Source of the DNA: Mactromeris polynyma
Taxonomy: Eukaryota; Mollusca; Bivalvia; Venerida; Mactridae
Length of the DNA: 64,000 nucleotides
Assembly: GCA_032209605.1 (NCBI GenBank)
Contig: JASFXZ010000001.1
Span: 25,114,619-25,178,618, forward strand
Reading direction: 5' to 3'
Numbering within the stretch: position 1 is the first letter of the stretch; each line of letters starts with the position of its first letter. Below the pieces are notes generated by a model. It ran no database searches, was not told where the DNA came from, and saw only the letters and a list, made by a program, of their open reading frames with translations. Shown here one piece after another: positions 12,355-23,924 of the stretch. The position numbers were made by a program, and so were the translations under genes.

Positions 12355-13612
12355 CACTGATCAAAAAAAGAAACTTCTGATTTGTACACATAGTGCATGA
12401 ATTGTTCAACATGTCCCGCGTGGTATTTGGTTTACTTGTCTGACTGACATTGTTGTCAAGTGAACGAAAACGCTTCAAAATTTGTAAAAAATTGAACATA
12501 TTTTACATTGTAGCATTTTTAGTATGCCAAGAATACCCAATAATTTACGCGAATGTGCGATTGGCATGCTTGATGCTGGTATGTGGACAGAAGACATGTT
12601 GGGGAGTCAAGATCGCTATATCATGAACACGCATTCCAAACTGCCACTGCTGCCAACACACCTGGGCTTCATAATAACCGAATCCGTGGGCAAAATGTTC
12701 GTAATCGTCTGCGGGAGAACGGTTTACAGGGACGTCCTTACGTCGGATGCGTTTTAACTCAACGTCATCGTGTAAATCGTCTTTATTGGTCATGTGTACA
12801 CACTCTTTGGACAGACCCTAGAATATCGTTCTTTTTTCGGATGAATCCAGATTTTGTTACATGATGGTGATGGCAAGGTGGGCGTCTACCATGGAGAAAT
12901 GAACGCTATGCTGACTGTTGTGTTCTTGAACGAGATCGTTTCGGGGGTGGGGTTTCTGTCATGGTTTGGGTAGCCATTGCCCATGGTTATCGTTCACCAC
13001 TAGTCGTCATTAATGGCAATTTAAATGCTCAACGTTACCGTGATGACATTCTCGCTCATCACATTATGCCTCTGTTCCATAACAACGCCAACATTTTGAT
13101 TTTCAGCATGATAATGCCACATCTCATACAGCTAGAGACACTGTAAATTTTCTTATAACAAATAACATTGATTTCATTGATGACTGGCCCGCTAAAAGCC
13201 CTGATCTCAACCCAATTGAGCACATCTGGGATATTCTGGACAGACGAGTGAGGCGTTGTCACAACCCACCTACTAACGTCAACAAACTTCGTCAAGCGCT
13301 CATTTAGGAATGGAACAATATTCCGCAGGCAGAAATCAACACCTTATTCAATTCTATGCGCTGGCGATGCACAGCAGTGGTCAACTCAAGAGGTGGTCAT
13401 ACCCGTTATTAAGTGTTATTTTTGTTTTTAACCCCTACCTCACTTGGTCAAAATTTCCCACATTTTCTGTTAACCTTTAACGATCTTTTTTGCACCAAAA
13501 GATGCATCATGGAACACTCTTTAAATGCATATATAACAATGATTCCCCAGAATTTGTTTTCATCCAGCTATGTTCAGGCAAACTTAGCGGAAGTTTCTTT
13601 TTTTGTTCAGTA
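12355..13612 (+). mobile_element. Tc1-like transposon with decayed transposase
   Basis: Terminal inverted repeats CACTGATCAAAAAAAGAAAC (left) and TACTGAACAAAAAAAGAAAC (right, read inward) are flanked by TA target duplications at 12353-12354 and 13613-13614. The 1.26-kb length and internal coding relic are typical of Tc1/mariner elements. Confidence 0.9.
12524..13412 (+). pseudogene. Tc1-family transposase pseudogene
   Basis: The reading starts MPRIPNNLRECAIGMLDAGM (N-terminal helix-turn-helix region), then a deletion and frameshifts follow. Later blocks are recognisable in different frames: RGQNVRNRLRENGLQGRPYV (second HTH), RHRVNRLYWSCVH, an FFRMNP segment where DESRF is expected (frame broken), MVWVAIAHGYRSPLVV, FINE-like NANILIF and DNA-binding/catalytic DWPAKSPDLNPIEHIWDILD with the SPDLNPIEH signature, and finally VNSRGGHTRY before a stop. 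At least two frameshifts and a TAG at about 13306 disable it. It would have catalysed cut-and-paste transposition; now non-functional. Confidence 0.88.
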
Positions 13613-13919
13613 TACATATGATATAGGGAACATAGTCCCTCCCCTGGTGGCCTTATGGTTTTTGCTCAAGAAGATTTTTGAAGTTTACACTTTTAAATCT
13701 ATTTTTAGCTCCTGTGACCTACTTATGAAACAGACCAGAACGATTTATGGGACTTTGAAAGAGGACCACATAAGGATCATTCCTGTGTAGTTTGGACAAA
13801 AAATCCATTCAGTGGTATAGGAGAAGATGTTGTTTTAAGAAAATGATAATGAACGACGCACAATGCCGGACATCCAACGATCCTAGAAATTCAAATTCAA
13901 ACAAGTGCTCTTGTTATCT

Positions 13920-15240
13920 ATGCACGACATCATATCAAAAGACATTTCAATAGATCTTTATGACTTTGCTTTGATAGAGCCAGGACAGTGGTAATTGAAC
14001 GAAAATAAATGTTACACAACAAAAACTTGATCAAAACTGTCAGTATTGCAAAGTAATAGTGTTATCCAAACTAATACTACAACAATGCAGTTTTTCTCGC
14101 AGACAAGAGTAACATTTTGAGACATAAGGTATAAAATTATATTCTAGGACATTTTAATGTTAATATAATTCCCATTTTGGGTGAGGGAAAAGCAATGTTA
14201 CCGGTGAACAAAGACTTGTAAGCTGGAAGCCCATCCTGAAGATGTATTAATCAAGCGATTTAATATCATAAACAAACATAACATCCTGTCTGAGCAAATA
14301 TTTACATCAACAATGTATTCCATCAGTAAACATATAAACATGAAAATGTTAACTAAGATATTGACAGACTGAATTATTCGATTAACTGATTGAACTGTTC
14401 AACATTATTTCCGACATCAATGACACTTTGTAGTGCAAAATCTCCAACAAATCTTATCTCAATGAGTTTTCTGGATCTAAAGTCTCAAACATTAAGCTAC
14501 ATGATAACCAGTACATTGTGTAATTTATGTAGGTTTATAATGTAAGCTTCATTGTGAAGAATGATTCATGGACTGCCATATACTATAAACATATAAGGAT
14601 GTCAATGAATGTAAATTATCAATACAACAGGTACATTTGGGATTATCATTTTCAAGGGTCATTGTTCCCACCATTGAATTGTATTTAATGGCACAATTGG
14701 AAAGGAATCTCTGTAGACCTGTGATAATGTGCTCTTTTGTGTCAGTTTGCGTATCTCAAGGGCTGAGGGAGTGTTGTCTCAGTGACAATAACAAATTGTC
14801 CCAGTCATTAAAAAACAAGCAGTCAAATATTACACTAGCACATTCAAGGTGACATTCATAAATCAATGACAGGTTGCTGTTAGCAGCACTAAGTTCTTTG
14901 TTCACCAGTAACGGTGCTTTTCTCTCACCAGTATATTATGCAAGGGGAATTGGGAATTTTAAACAAAATTTAAAAGTAAATCTAGGTTTCAAACAAGAGG
15001 ATCAAATGCCTGATTGAATTTGGGCAGGTTGACTGAACATTTGCATACCAATATGGCCAGTAGTAAAATTACCTCTCTTAATGCAATTTTATGCATAATT
15101 TATTGTTTTTACCATGATTTTAATAGTATGTGGATTGATTTAACCACATTTTTCTCTCAATTTTCAGTATAATGCGTGTATGGTATACCAATAAATGTCA
15201 ATATCATGTAGTATTCAGTGCCTTACTCAAAGTCTGTAAG
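13920..15240. other. AT-rich stretch without recognised gene
   Basis: Only short ORFs without recognisable motifs were seen, the longest about 70 residues at 14637-14852. A TAACATTG/GGTGAACAAAGACTTGT segment near 14195 and CAGCACTAAGTTCTTTGTTC near 14884 are similar in inverted orientation, and may mark the ends of a decayed element of about 0.7 kb. Confidence 0.4.
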
Positions 15241-15248
15241 CATTATGT

Positions 15249-15559
15249 GATGAACAAATTCTTGAAAAATCACTCCAAGAAGTTGATACTATGACAAATG
15301 CAACTTTACATGAATTGTATAATTTTACAAAGCAGAGACACTGGAATTTGAATGAATATGTTCAAATACTTGCACAAATGAAAGACAGCTTCTTATCTGT
15401 TACAGTTTCTCCAGAATGAATAAAATTAGTGGACAAAGAAAAAGTCGCATTTGTGCAGAAAGAAATTGAACAGTGTAAAATATGGGACTCCTACTTTTTG
15501 AGCAAAGGGAAGTACCAGAACTTCTATTTTAACATCCTAGAGAACCCTGAGAGTTCATG
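15249..15559 (+). pseudogene. Coding-like segment with one in-frame stop, next to the satellite
   Basis: From GATGAACAAATTC the frame reads DEQILEKSLQEVDTMTNATL, then HELYNFTKQRHWNLNEYVQI and LAQMKDSFLSVTVSPE, a TGA (about 15416), then IKLVDKEKVAFVQKEIEQC and KIWDSYFLSKGKYQNFYFNI followed by LENPESS and TGA (15557). The composition (charged, helix-like, balanced codon use) differs from surrounding AT-rich chance ORFs, so it looks like a decayed exon or retrogene fragment. I do not recognise the family. Its last 27 bases (ATCCTAGAGAACCCTGAGAG, then TTCATGA) are nearly the first unit of the adjoining satellite, suggesting the array was seeded from this 3' end. Confidence 0.45.
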
Positions 15560-17210
15560 AACAAGTGGTACTGTCCTGGCAGAAAACCTGGAGAGTTCAT
15601 GAACAAGTGGTACTGTCCTGGCAGAAAACCTGGAGAGTTCATGAACAAGTGGTACTGTCCTGGCAGAAAACCTGGAGAGTTCATGAACAAGTGGTACTGT
15701 TCTGGCAGAAAACCTGGAGAGTTCATGAACAAGTGGTACTGTTCTGGCAGAAAACCTGGAGAGTTCATGAACAAGTGGTACTGTCCTGGCAGAAAACCTG
15801 GAGAGATCATGAACAAGTGGTACTGTTCTGGCAGAAAACCTGGAGAGTTCATGAACAAGTGGTACTGTCCTGGCAGAAAACCTGGAGAGTTCATGAACAA
15901 GTGGTACTGTCCTGGCAGAAAACCTGGAGAGTTCATGAACAAGTGGTACTGTCCTGGCAGAAAACCTGGAGAGTTCATGAACAAGTGGTACTGTCCTGGC
16001 AGAAAACCTGGAGAGTTCATGAATAAGTGGTACTGTCCTGGCAGAAAACCTGGAGAGTTCATGAACAAGTGGTACTGTTCTGGCAGAAAACCTGGAGAGT
16101 TCATGAACAAGTGGTACTGTCCTGGCAGAAAACCTGGAGAGTTCATGAACAAGTGGTACTGTTCTGGCAGAAAACCTGGAGAGTTCATGAACAAGTGGTA
16201 CTGTCCTGGCAGAAAACCTGGAGAGTTCATGAACAAGTGGTACTGTTCTGGCAGAAAACCTGGAGAGTTCATGAACAAGTGGTACTGTTCTGGCAGAAAA
16301 CCTGGAGAGTTCAAGAACAAGTGGTACTGTCCTGGCAGAAAACCTGGAGAGTTCATGAACAAGTGGTACTGTCCTGGCAGAAAACCTGGAGAGTTCATGA
16401 ACAAGTGGTACTGTCCTGGCAGAAAACCTGGAGAGTTCATGAACAAGTGGTACTGTTCTGGCAGAAAACCTGGAGAGTTCATGAACAAGTGGTACTGTTC
16501 TGGCAGAAAACCTGGAGAGTTCATGAACAAGTGGTACTGTCCTGGCAGAAAACCTGGAGAGTTCATGAACAAGTGGTACTGTCCTGGCAGAAAACCTGGA
16601 GAGTTCATGAACAAGTGGTACTGTCCTGGCAGAAAACCTGGAGAGTTCATGAACAAGTGGTACTGTCCTGGCAGAAAACCTGGAGAGTTCATGAACAAGT
16701 GGTACTGTCCTGGCAGAAAACCTGGAGAGTTCATGAACAAGTGGTACTGTTCTGGCAGAAAACCTGGAGAGTTCATGAACAAGTGGTACTGTCCTGGCAG
16801 AAAACCTGGAGAGTTCATGAACAAGTGGTACTGTTCTGGCAGAAAACCTGGAGAGTTCATGAACAAGTGGTACTGTCCTGGCAGAAAACCTGGAGAGTTC
16901 ATGAACAAGTGGTACTGTTCTGGCAGAAAACCTGGAGAGTTCATGAACAAGTGGTACTGTTCTGGCAGAAAACCTGGAGAGTTCAAGAACAAGTGGTACT
17001 GTCCTGGCAGAAAACCTGGAGAGTTCATGAACAAGTGGTACTGTCCTGGCAGAAAACCTGGAGAGTTCATGAACAAGTGGTACTGTCCTGGCAGAAAACC
17101 TGGAGAGTTCATGTACAAGTGGTACTGTCATGGCAGAAAACCTGGAGAGTTCATGAACAAGTGGTACTGTCCTGGCAAAAAACCTGGAGAGTTCATGAAC
17201 AAGTGGTTCT
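15545..17210. repeat. 42-bp minisatellite array, open in several frames
   Basis: About 40 nearly identical copies of a 42-bp unit (GAGTTCATGAACAAGTGG, then TACTGTCCTGGCAGAAAACC, TGGA). The unit length is a multiple of 3 and lacks stops in several frames, giving apparent ORFs of 588 and 401 residues on plus and 535 and 529 on minus. The plus repeat is EFMNKWYCPGRKPG; the minus repeats contain VPLVHELSRFSART and NSPGFLPGQYHLF. Variation is mainly CCTGG/TCTGG, which is synonymous in no single frame. I regard the ORFs as by-products. Confidence 0.95.
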
Positions 17211-19640
17211 GTTCTACAGAGAACCTGGATAGTTCATGTAAAAGTGGTACTGTTCTACAAAGAACCCTGAGAGTTCATGTAAAGGTGGTACTGTTCTACA
17301 GAGAACCTGGCGAGTTCATGTAAAAGTGGTACTGTCCTGGCAGAAAACCTGGAGAGTTCATGAACAAGTGGTTCTGTTCTACAGAGAACCTGGATAGTTC
17401 ATGTAAAAGTGGTACTGTTCTACAAAGAACCCTGAGAGTTCATGTAAAGGTGGTACTGTTCTACAGAGAACCTGGAGAGTTCATGTAAAAGTGGTACTGT
17501 TCTATAGACAACCCTGTAAGTCAAAGTGGTACTGTTCTACAGAGAACCCTGAGAATTCACGTAAAAGTGGTACTGTTCTACAGAGAACCTGGATAGTTCA
17601 TGTAAAAGTGGTACTGTTCTACAGAGAACCTGGAGAGTTCATGTAAAAGTGGTACTGTTCTACAGAGAACCCAGAGAGTTCATGTAAAAGTGGTACTGTT
17701 CTACAGAGAACCCAGAGAGTTCATGTAAAAGTGGAACTGTTCTACAGAGAACCCGGAGAGTTCATGTAAAAGTGGTACTGTTCTACAGAGAACCTGGAGA
17801 GTTCATGTAAAGTGGTACTGTTCTACAGAGAACCTGGAGAATTCATGTAAAAGTGGTACTGTTCTACAGAGAACCTGGAGAGTTCATGTAAAAGTGGTAC
17901 TGTTCTACAGAGAACCTGGAGAGTTCATGTAAAAGTGGTACTGTTCTACAGAGAACCTGGCGAGTTCATTTTAAAGTGGTACTGTTCTACAGACAATGCT
18001 GAGAGTTCATGGAAAAGTGGTACTGTTCTACAGAGAACCTGGAGAGTTCATTTTAAAGTGGTACTGTTCTACAGACAACCCTGAGAGTTCATGTAAAAGT
18101 GGTACTGTTCTACAAAGAATCCCAAGAGTTCATGTAAAAAAGGTACTGTTCTACAGAGAACCTGGAGAGTTCATGTAAAAGTGGTACTGTTCTACAGAGA
18201 ACCCAGAGAGTTCATGTAAAAGTGGTACTGTTCTACAGAGAACACTGAGAGTTCATGTAAAGGTGGTACTGTTCTACAGAGAACCTGGCGAGTTCATGTA
18301 AAAGTGGTACTGTCCTGGCAGAAAACCTGGAGAGTTCATGAACAAGTGGTTCTGTTCTACAGAGAACCTGGATAGTTCATGTAAAAGTGGTACTGTTCTA
18401 CAAAGAACCCTGAGAGTTCATGTAAAGGTGGTACTGTTCTACAGAGAACCTGGAGAGTTCATGTAAAAGTGGTACTGTTCTATAGACAACCCTGTAAGTC
18501 AAAGTGGTACTGTTCTACAGAGAACCCTGAGAATTCATGTAAAAGTGGTACTGTTCTACAGAGAACCTGGAGAGTTCATGTAAAAGTGGTACTGTTCTAC
18601 AGAGAACCCGAAGAGTTCATGTAAAAGTGGTACTGTTCTACAGAGAACCTGGAGAGTTCATGTAAAAGTGGTACTGTTCTACAGAGAACCTGGAGAGTTC
18701 ATGTAAAAGTGGTACTGTTCTACAGAGAACACTTAAGAGTTCATGTAAAGGTGGTACTGTTCTACAGAGAACCTGTATAGTTCATTTTAAAGTGGTACTG
18801 TTCTACAGACAATGATGAGAGTTCATGGAAAAGTGGTACTGTTCTACAGAGAACCTGGAGAGTTCATTTTAAAGTGGTACTGTTCTACAGACAACCCTGA
18901 GAGTTCATGTAAAAGTGGTACTGTTCTACAAAGAATCCCAAGAGTTCATGTAAAAAAGGTACTGTTCTACAGAGAACCTGGAGAGTTCATGTAAAAGTGG
19001 TACTGTTCTACAGAGAACCCAGAGAGTTCATGTAAAAGTGGTACTGTTCTACAGAGAACACTGAGAGTTCATGTAAAGGTGGTACTGTTCTACAGAGAAC
19101 CTGTATAGTTCATTTTAAAGTGGTACTGTTCTACAGACAACGCTGAGAGTTCATGTAAAAGTGGTACTGTTCTACAGAGAATCCCAAGAGTTCATGTAAA
19201 AGTCGTACTGTTCTAAAGAGAATCCCAAGAGTTCATGTAAAAGTGGTACTGTTATACAGAGAACCCGGAGAGTTCATGTAAAAGTGGTACTGTTCTATAG
19301 AGAACCTGGAAAGTTCATGTAAAAGTGGTACTGTTCTACAGAGAACCCTGAGAGTTCATGTAAAAGTGGTACTGTTCTACAGAGAACCCTGAGAGTTCAT
19401 GTAAAAGTGGTACTGTTCTATAGAGAACCTGGATAGTTCATGTAAAAGTGGTACTGTTTTACAGAGAACCTGGATAGTTCATGTAAAAGTGGTACTGTTC
19501 TACAGAGAACCTGGAGATTTCATGTAAAAGTGGTACTGTTCTATAGAGAACCCGGAGAGTTCATGTAAAAGTGGTACTGTTCTACAGACAACCTGGATAG
19601 TTCGTGTAAAAGTGGTACTGTTCTACAGAGAATCCCAAGA
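17210..19640. repeat. 41-bp sister subfamily of the 42-bp array
   Basis: The array continues as a diverged 41-bp unit (GAGTTCATGTAAAAGTGG, TACTGTTCTACAGAGAACC, TGGA). TGTAA places stops in frame and the 41-bp period breaks long ORFs. Higher-order duplication is evident: a block with a short unit (CTATAGACAACCCTGTAAG) occurs at about 17490 and 18479, and a block with TTCATTTTAAAGTGG and CTACAGACAA occurs at about 17968, 18785 and 19108. A single 42-bp-type unit is embedded at 17330 and 18310, marking segmental duplication between subfamilies. Confidence 0.92.
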
Positions 19641-19649
19641 GTTTACTGG

Positions 19650-20330
19650 CAACAGGGGATTTTAAGGCATTGAATGCTTATTTCTGATGAATTCCTTGGA
19701 AAGCAAGTGTTTCCTGTGTAAGTGTGTACATGTATTACTATTATAAAGACATTCCTACCACAAAAAAATAGTTTGTACTGATTCAGTGATTGGCCATTAT
19801 TCATTATTTCAGAGTTACAGCACATTATGCTTCATCATGCAAATAATCATTGGAGAAAAAAAACAATCTTGTTATAATATATACATCAGTATATGATTAT
19901 TTTCAAGCTGTTGCGAAGTTTGGGATGTTTTGCCAATACAGTCAGTTAACCAGTTCCGACATTCAACAATTTCAGGCATTCAACCAGTTCCTACTCATTT
20001 ACATAAAATTCATTTAAAAATTCGAGAAAAAAAGTGTCAGCTGTTCAATTGTATGATTGCATTGACAACTAGCAACAATAAAGTAATGGCTGTAAATATG
20101 ATTTCACAAGATGTTTAATAACATAAACAATATTTCAGTTGTATTGCAACTTATGCATTAACTATATCTATAATTTTAGTTAAACTAAACTGTTAGTTAT
20201 GACATTGTATATTGAATTTGATGCTTTCATTTAGAGGTAAAACACTATAATTATACACTGATGGGCCAAACTAAGAAAGGGTTACCAAAAACTCCTCAGC
20301 CACCTTCTAGCCCACAGGGTTTTCCCTAGG
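19650..20330. other. No gene recognised after the satellite
   Basis: AT-rich DNA with short ORFs of at most about 62 residues. No family motif, RNA gene or repeat unit was recognised. Confidence 0.4.
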
Positions 20331-21200
20331 ATTTTTCAGCTAGGGATCCTTGGACCCTTGTGTTTGACAAATTGGGGATTCTTAGTAAATTTGCAGGGTT
20401 TCCGATATATATGCAGTTCATACCTGACAAAAGTTTATTTTAGGGGTCCCAGTGATGCACAGTAAAATGAAAATGGGAGTCCCTAGAAAGAAAAGGGAGT
20501 CAGGGACTCAAGATTGCTGTGTCAGGGAAATCACTGTAGCTCAGATATATAATGTTAAAATTTGTAGTAACAAGTCATGTTTTCTGGAAATATGTACACA
20601 ATAATTTAAGATTTTGATATATCGAATGTATGACACTTTTGTTAGCAAAAGGACCAAAATGCCAGATCATTGTTTTCTTGTTGTTTCTTTCTTATCTCTG
20701 TATGTTAAACAAAGTTTGATCGCAGTTTTTATTAGTTAGTGTATGTCATGTTTAGATTAATGATACAGGGATCAGTTCCATTTTATCTATCCTCACTTCA
20801 ATGATTTCCCACAAGGAGCAGGGCTAGTGCTGGCTTTTTTTTCTTGAGCCAATTTTGGAACCCGGTTTCAGCCATTTTCGGGCTATATTACAGCGCACAA
20901 TCGACAAGTATTTAGTGCAGTTTGTCCCCTCAATCCCCAATATTCTATAGCATAGGACTTCGTTTTTTAACTGTAATACATTTTAGAGTTTCTTGAATAG
21001 GCAGTTTGAAGGGTCGTGATTTATAACGGAAATATCCATTTCGAGCCAAAATTCTTGACCGGTTTCCTGAATTAAGGGGTTTCTGGATTAAAGGGAAATT
21101 ATATAGTAAAAAAGTTGGGACCGTACGATTTGTCCTGTTTAAAGGGGTTTCCAGAATTAAAGGGATTCTGATTTAAAGGGGTTCCAGTGTATATTTCTGT
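20330..21200. repeat. Decayed transposon pieces, one Tigger-like end
   Basis: A stretch at 20330-20520 contains repeated TAGGGATCC/GGGACTC/GGGAGTC blocks of a decayed element. At 21060-21194 the sequence is built of GGGGTTTCC(T/A)GAATTAAAG modules and ends GGGGTTCCAGTGTA. This resembles the right terminus of a Tigger/pogo-type element (CACTGGAACCCC read inward). No matching left end was found. Confidence 0.45.
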
Positions 21201-21354
21201 GATGAATATATTTCTGGGTTAATTTTAATTTTTGTCAACCGACGATTATAATGCATTATTAAATTTATTCTACATAAATTTGAATAAGTTAACATATCGT
21301 GTTTTATTTGCGACCCATTTTAGACACTTATATATTATATACAATAATAATTTA

Positions 21355-21510
21355 AAACATTCTGTACTCAGTACTTACTTGAGTACTTTAAGTAGTACTC
21401 AGTACTTACTTAAGTACACAAACAAAAGTGAGTACTCTGTACTTACTCAAGTACTCCCTAAGCATCCAGTACTCAGTACTTACTCAAGTACTATCCCCCA
21501 GTACTCGACC
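21355..21510. repeat. Short imperfect AGTACT-rich repeat
   Basis: Several copies of AGTACTCAGTACTTACT followed by (T/C)(A/G)AGTACT occur with variable spacing. The palindromic AGTACT core makes the block hairpin-prone. No coding meaning is assigned to the overlapping 95-residue ORF. Confidence 0.75.
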
Positions 21511-22576
21511 CATCCCTGATTTTTATAGGCTATACAAATCATTTCTAATAGAGCTTGAAGGATGATTCACTGTGGCACTCGTATTTTATTTCTTGTTTAT
21601 TTTATTCTTGTTATTAAAGTTTTAACAAAAATCTCATTATCAATTATTCATTAATATGCAAAAAACAGTAATCTGAATTTACTATAATAATATTCATTCC
21701 TCGTAAAATAGAGCGGGCGGCATTATGGACCGTACGGTACAGATTTTAAACATAAACTGACAGGAAGCTATGCACTTTTTGTTAATTTGTATGTTTCACA
21801 ACTATCAAACATAAGTAATTAAAAGATCAAATGTCATGAAGAAAAAACAAAATCAATGATGCAGACGCGCCGCCTACACTTCTTTCCAATTTCTCCCCAC
21901 TTCTCCCTATCTCAGCTGAAGGGAGTTCTTTAGTGACTTCTCCCAAAAATGTGCACCAAGTTTGTTCCCTGAATTGTATGGTTGACAGCATGATAAGACT
22001 TACTAACTAGTGAATCATTAAGCAGCAACTTACTCAGCACACATGTAATGCATCGCAATCACAACTGCATGTGACAAAAATTGCTAAAATCATGAAATGA
22101 AAGTTTGACACAATGTAGTCCTACAAATATAACTCCTAGCATCCGATTCTTCACGTTTTACCTTCATTTTGATGATATTTTACATTTTACGTTTTCTGTC
22201 AAATGCAGAGTCATATGGGATATCGTCATTTTCCCATAGCACTTTAATCTTTATAAAGGGGCTGATCGAAATTTGGTCGGGACGATTTTATCCATATAAA
22301 ATCAAATATTTCATCAATAAAACTTATGACACATTAATAAATAATCAATTATGGTACAGTTGCAACAAAAACTATGAATGAAACACTAGTCTTGATAATG
22401 CAAATTGAGTTTAAATCCGAAACAGCTCTATGTAATGGCGGACGGTGACGTTCAGCGTGTTGTTTACATCGTGATAATTACCATCTTTTGCGGTTTTCAT
22501 TGGTGTTATGCATGCAACTAAATCAGATTTTGGCAGCATTTGACATATCTATTCGAAAAATATTTGATAAAACAAT

Positions 22577-23428
22577 AGGGGATAACGCCGTGACGTCACG
22601 CGCACCTGTTATACGAATGTAAACATTGCTGGTGGGCAGAAAGTCGATATCCGGTTACAGCGCCATATTGTTTTTACGCTAATTCGCTTTATCTAAATTG
22701 TTAATTCTTTAAGTTATGATTCAGTCTTTCATAGTTGTTGGTTGTACACACAAGCGGGGAAAGGGTTTATGATTTCACGGCACAGAATTCCTAATGAGAA
22801 GAATTAAGAGCGAAGGAAACAGTAGCTATCTGCCATTGACAGGAAAAACTGGACCCGTCGACTCATCAACCTATGTAATGTCCGTCCCCTTATGTATAAT
22901 ATTATTAAGTGTGAATAAAAGTCATTTTAGGAAATATTTATGTACATAGACAACTTTTATTTTGTACAGAAAGAAAGAAAAATCAACTTCATAGTTGATC
23001 ATCTAACATAATTATTTTAAACTACTGCAACTAAAAATGCAAAGATTTGTCATCTTTTTGATGATATATGGATATTGTGTCTATTATAATCATCCAAAAG
23101 ATTTTATAATATATGTCAAAAGTTCATGTAGTAAAAATTATTTCTTAAAATTGACAATTACAGTCTTTAAAGCAAATAATTTAGTGTGGGGACGGACATT
23201 ACAAAATAGGGACAGACAATAATTTACACTATTAGGATTATTTCCGAAATCTTCAATAAATCCTGCAACACATACTTCTACAAATTCCAGAAATTATACA
23301 TATAAGATAACATGTTAAAAATCAGAAACAGAGGCAGAAACAAGGCCAGTATTGTGTTGGACAACTTATATAATGTTATGCAATAAACAATAGTGTCCCC
23401 GGCGTGCACTATCTAGATATCAATCTTA
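22577..23428. repeat. Direct repeat copy 1 (about 0.85 kb) with THAP relic
   Basis: The first of two head-to-tail copies. It begins AGGGGATAACGCCGTGACG and ends GTGCACTATCTAGATATC before copy 2. Inside is a THAP-like coding relic (22716-22878), followed by a segment bounded by inverted GTAATGTCCGTCCCC (22876) and GGGGACGGACATTAC (about 23188). Confidence 0.85.
22716..22878 (+). pseudogene. THAP zinc-finger domain relic, copy 1
   Basis: The reading starts MIQSFIVVGCTHKRGKG. After a 1-2 nt slip it continues HRIPNEKN, a stop, ERRKQ, a TAG where Trp is expected, LSAIDRKNWTRRLINLC. This is the order of a THAP domain: Cys-containing start, H-R-(F/I)-P, ERRK-W-AI, R-NW and the third Cys. In-frame stops (TAA, TAG) and a frameshift make it dead. 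THAP domains are the DNA-binding domain of P-element-type transposases and of host factors derived from them; a P-like element is the simplest source, but no catalytic domain was seen nearby. Confidence 0.6.
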
Positions 23429-23568
23429 TAGAGGATAACGCCGTGACGTCACGCGCACCTGTTATACGAATGTAAACATTGCTGGTGGGCAGAAAGTCGA
23501 TATCCGGTTACAGCGCCATATTGTTTATAACGCAATTCGCTTTATCTAAATTGTTAATTCTTTAAGTT

Positions 23569-23735
23569 ATGATTCAGTTTTTCATAGTTGTTGGTTGTAC
23601 ACACAAGTGGGGAAAGGGTTCGAAGATTACATGGCACAGAATTTCGAATGAGAAGAGTTAAGAGCGAAGGAAACGATAGCTGGTAGCTATCTGCCATTAA
23701 CAGGAAAAACACGACCCGTCGGCTCATCAACCTGT
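23569..23735 (+). pseudogene. THAP zinc-finger domain relic, copy 2
   Basis: This copy keeps one frame further than copy 1: MIQFFIVVGCTHKWGKG, then SKITWHRISNEKS, TAA, ERRKR, TAG, LVAI, followed by decay. It confirms that HRI(P/S)NEK follows the Cys block in frame and that both stops are shared with copy 1, so the domain was already dead when the 0.85-kb unit was duplicated. Confidence 0.58.
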
Positions 23736-23891
23736 ATAATGTCCGTTCCCTTATGTATAATATTATTAAGTGTGAATAAAAGTATTTTAGGAAATATTTA
23801 TGTGCATAGACAACCTTTATTTTGTCCGGAAAGAAAAAACAACTTTATAGTTAATCATCTAACATAAAATGTTATACTAAATCTACAGCAA

Positions 23892-23924
23892 CAAAGACCT
23901 AAATACCAGTATTTAGGTCTTTGA
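23892..23924. mobile_element. Micro-palindrome 1 (33 nt) with 6-bp target duplication
   Basis: The 33-nt insert consists of arms CAAAGACCTAAATAC and GTATTTAGGTCTTTG around a 2-nt centre plus a final A. It is flanked by CAGCAA at 23886-23891 and 23925-23930. The paralogous copy 1 of the surrounding repeat has a continuous CTACTGCAACTAAAAATGC at this place (about 23023), which serves as an empty site. Confidence 0.75.

Larger units (their letters stand above)
12121..13915. repeat. Dispersed repeat split by a Tc1-like insertion
   Basis: The left end has a GGGCCATGATGGCCCT mini-palindrome and CTCACCTGAG. The right part (13615-13915) has the GTGACCTACTTATG, GAGGACCACATAAGGATC and TTCCTGTG blocks shared with 7090-7951, ending ACAAGTGCTCTTGT. 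The host repeat is interrupted at 12353/13614 by the transposon below, which dates that insertion as younger. A fragment of the same left end (GACAAGAGGGC...CTCACCTGAG) lies at 55756-55791. Confidence 0.75.

Noticed and set aside
15524..17323. Possible structural repeat protein (529-588 residues)
   Set aside because: Equally long frames exist on both strands and in several phases, variation alters residues in all of them, and no splice or promoter context is evident.
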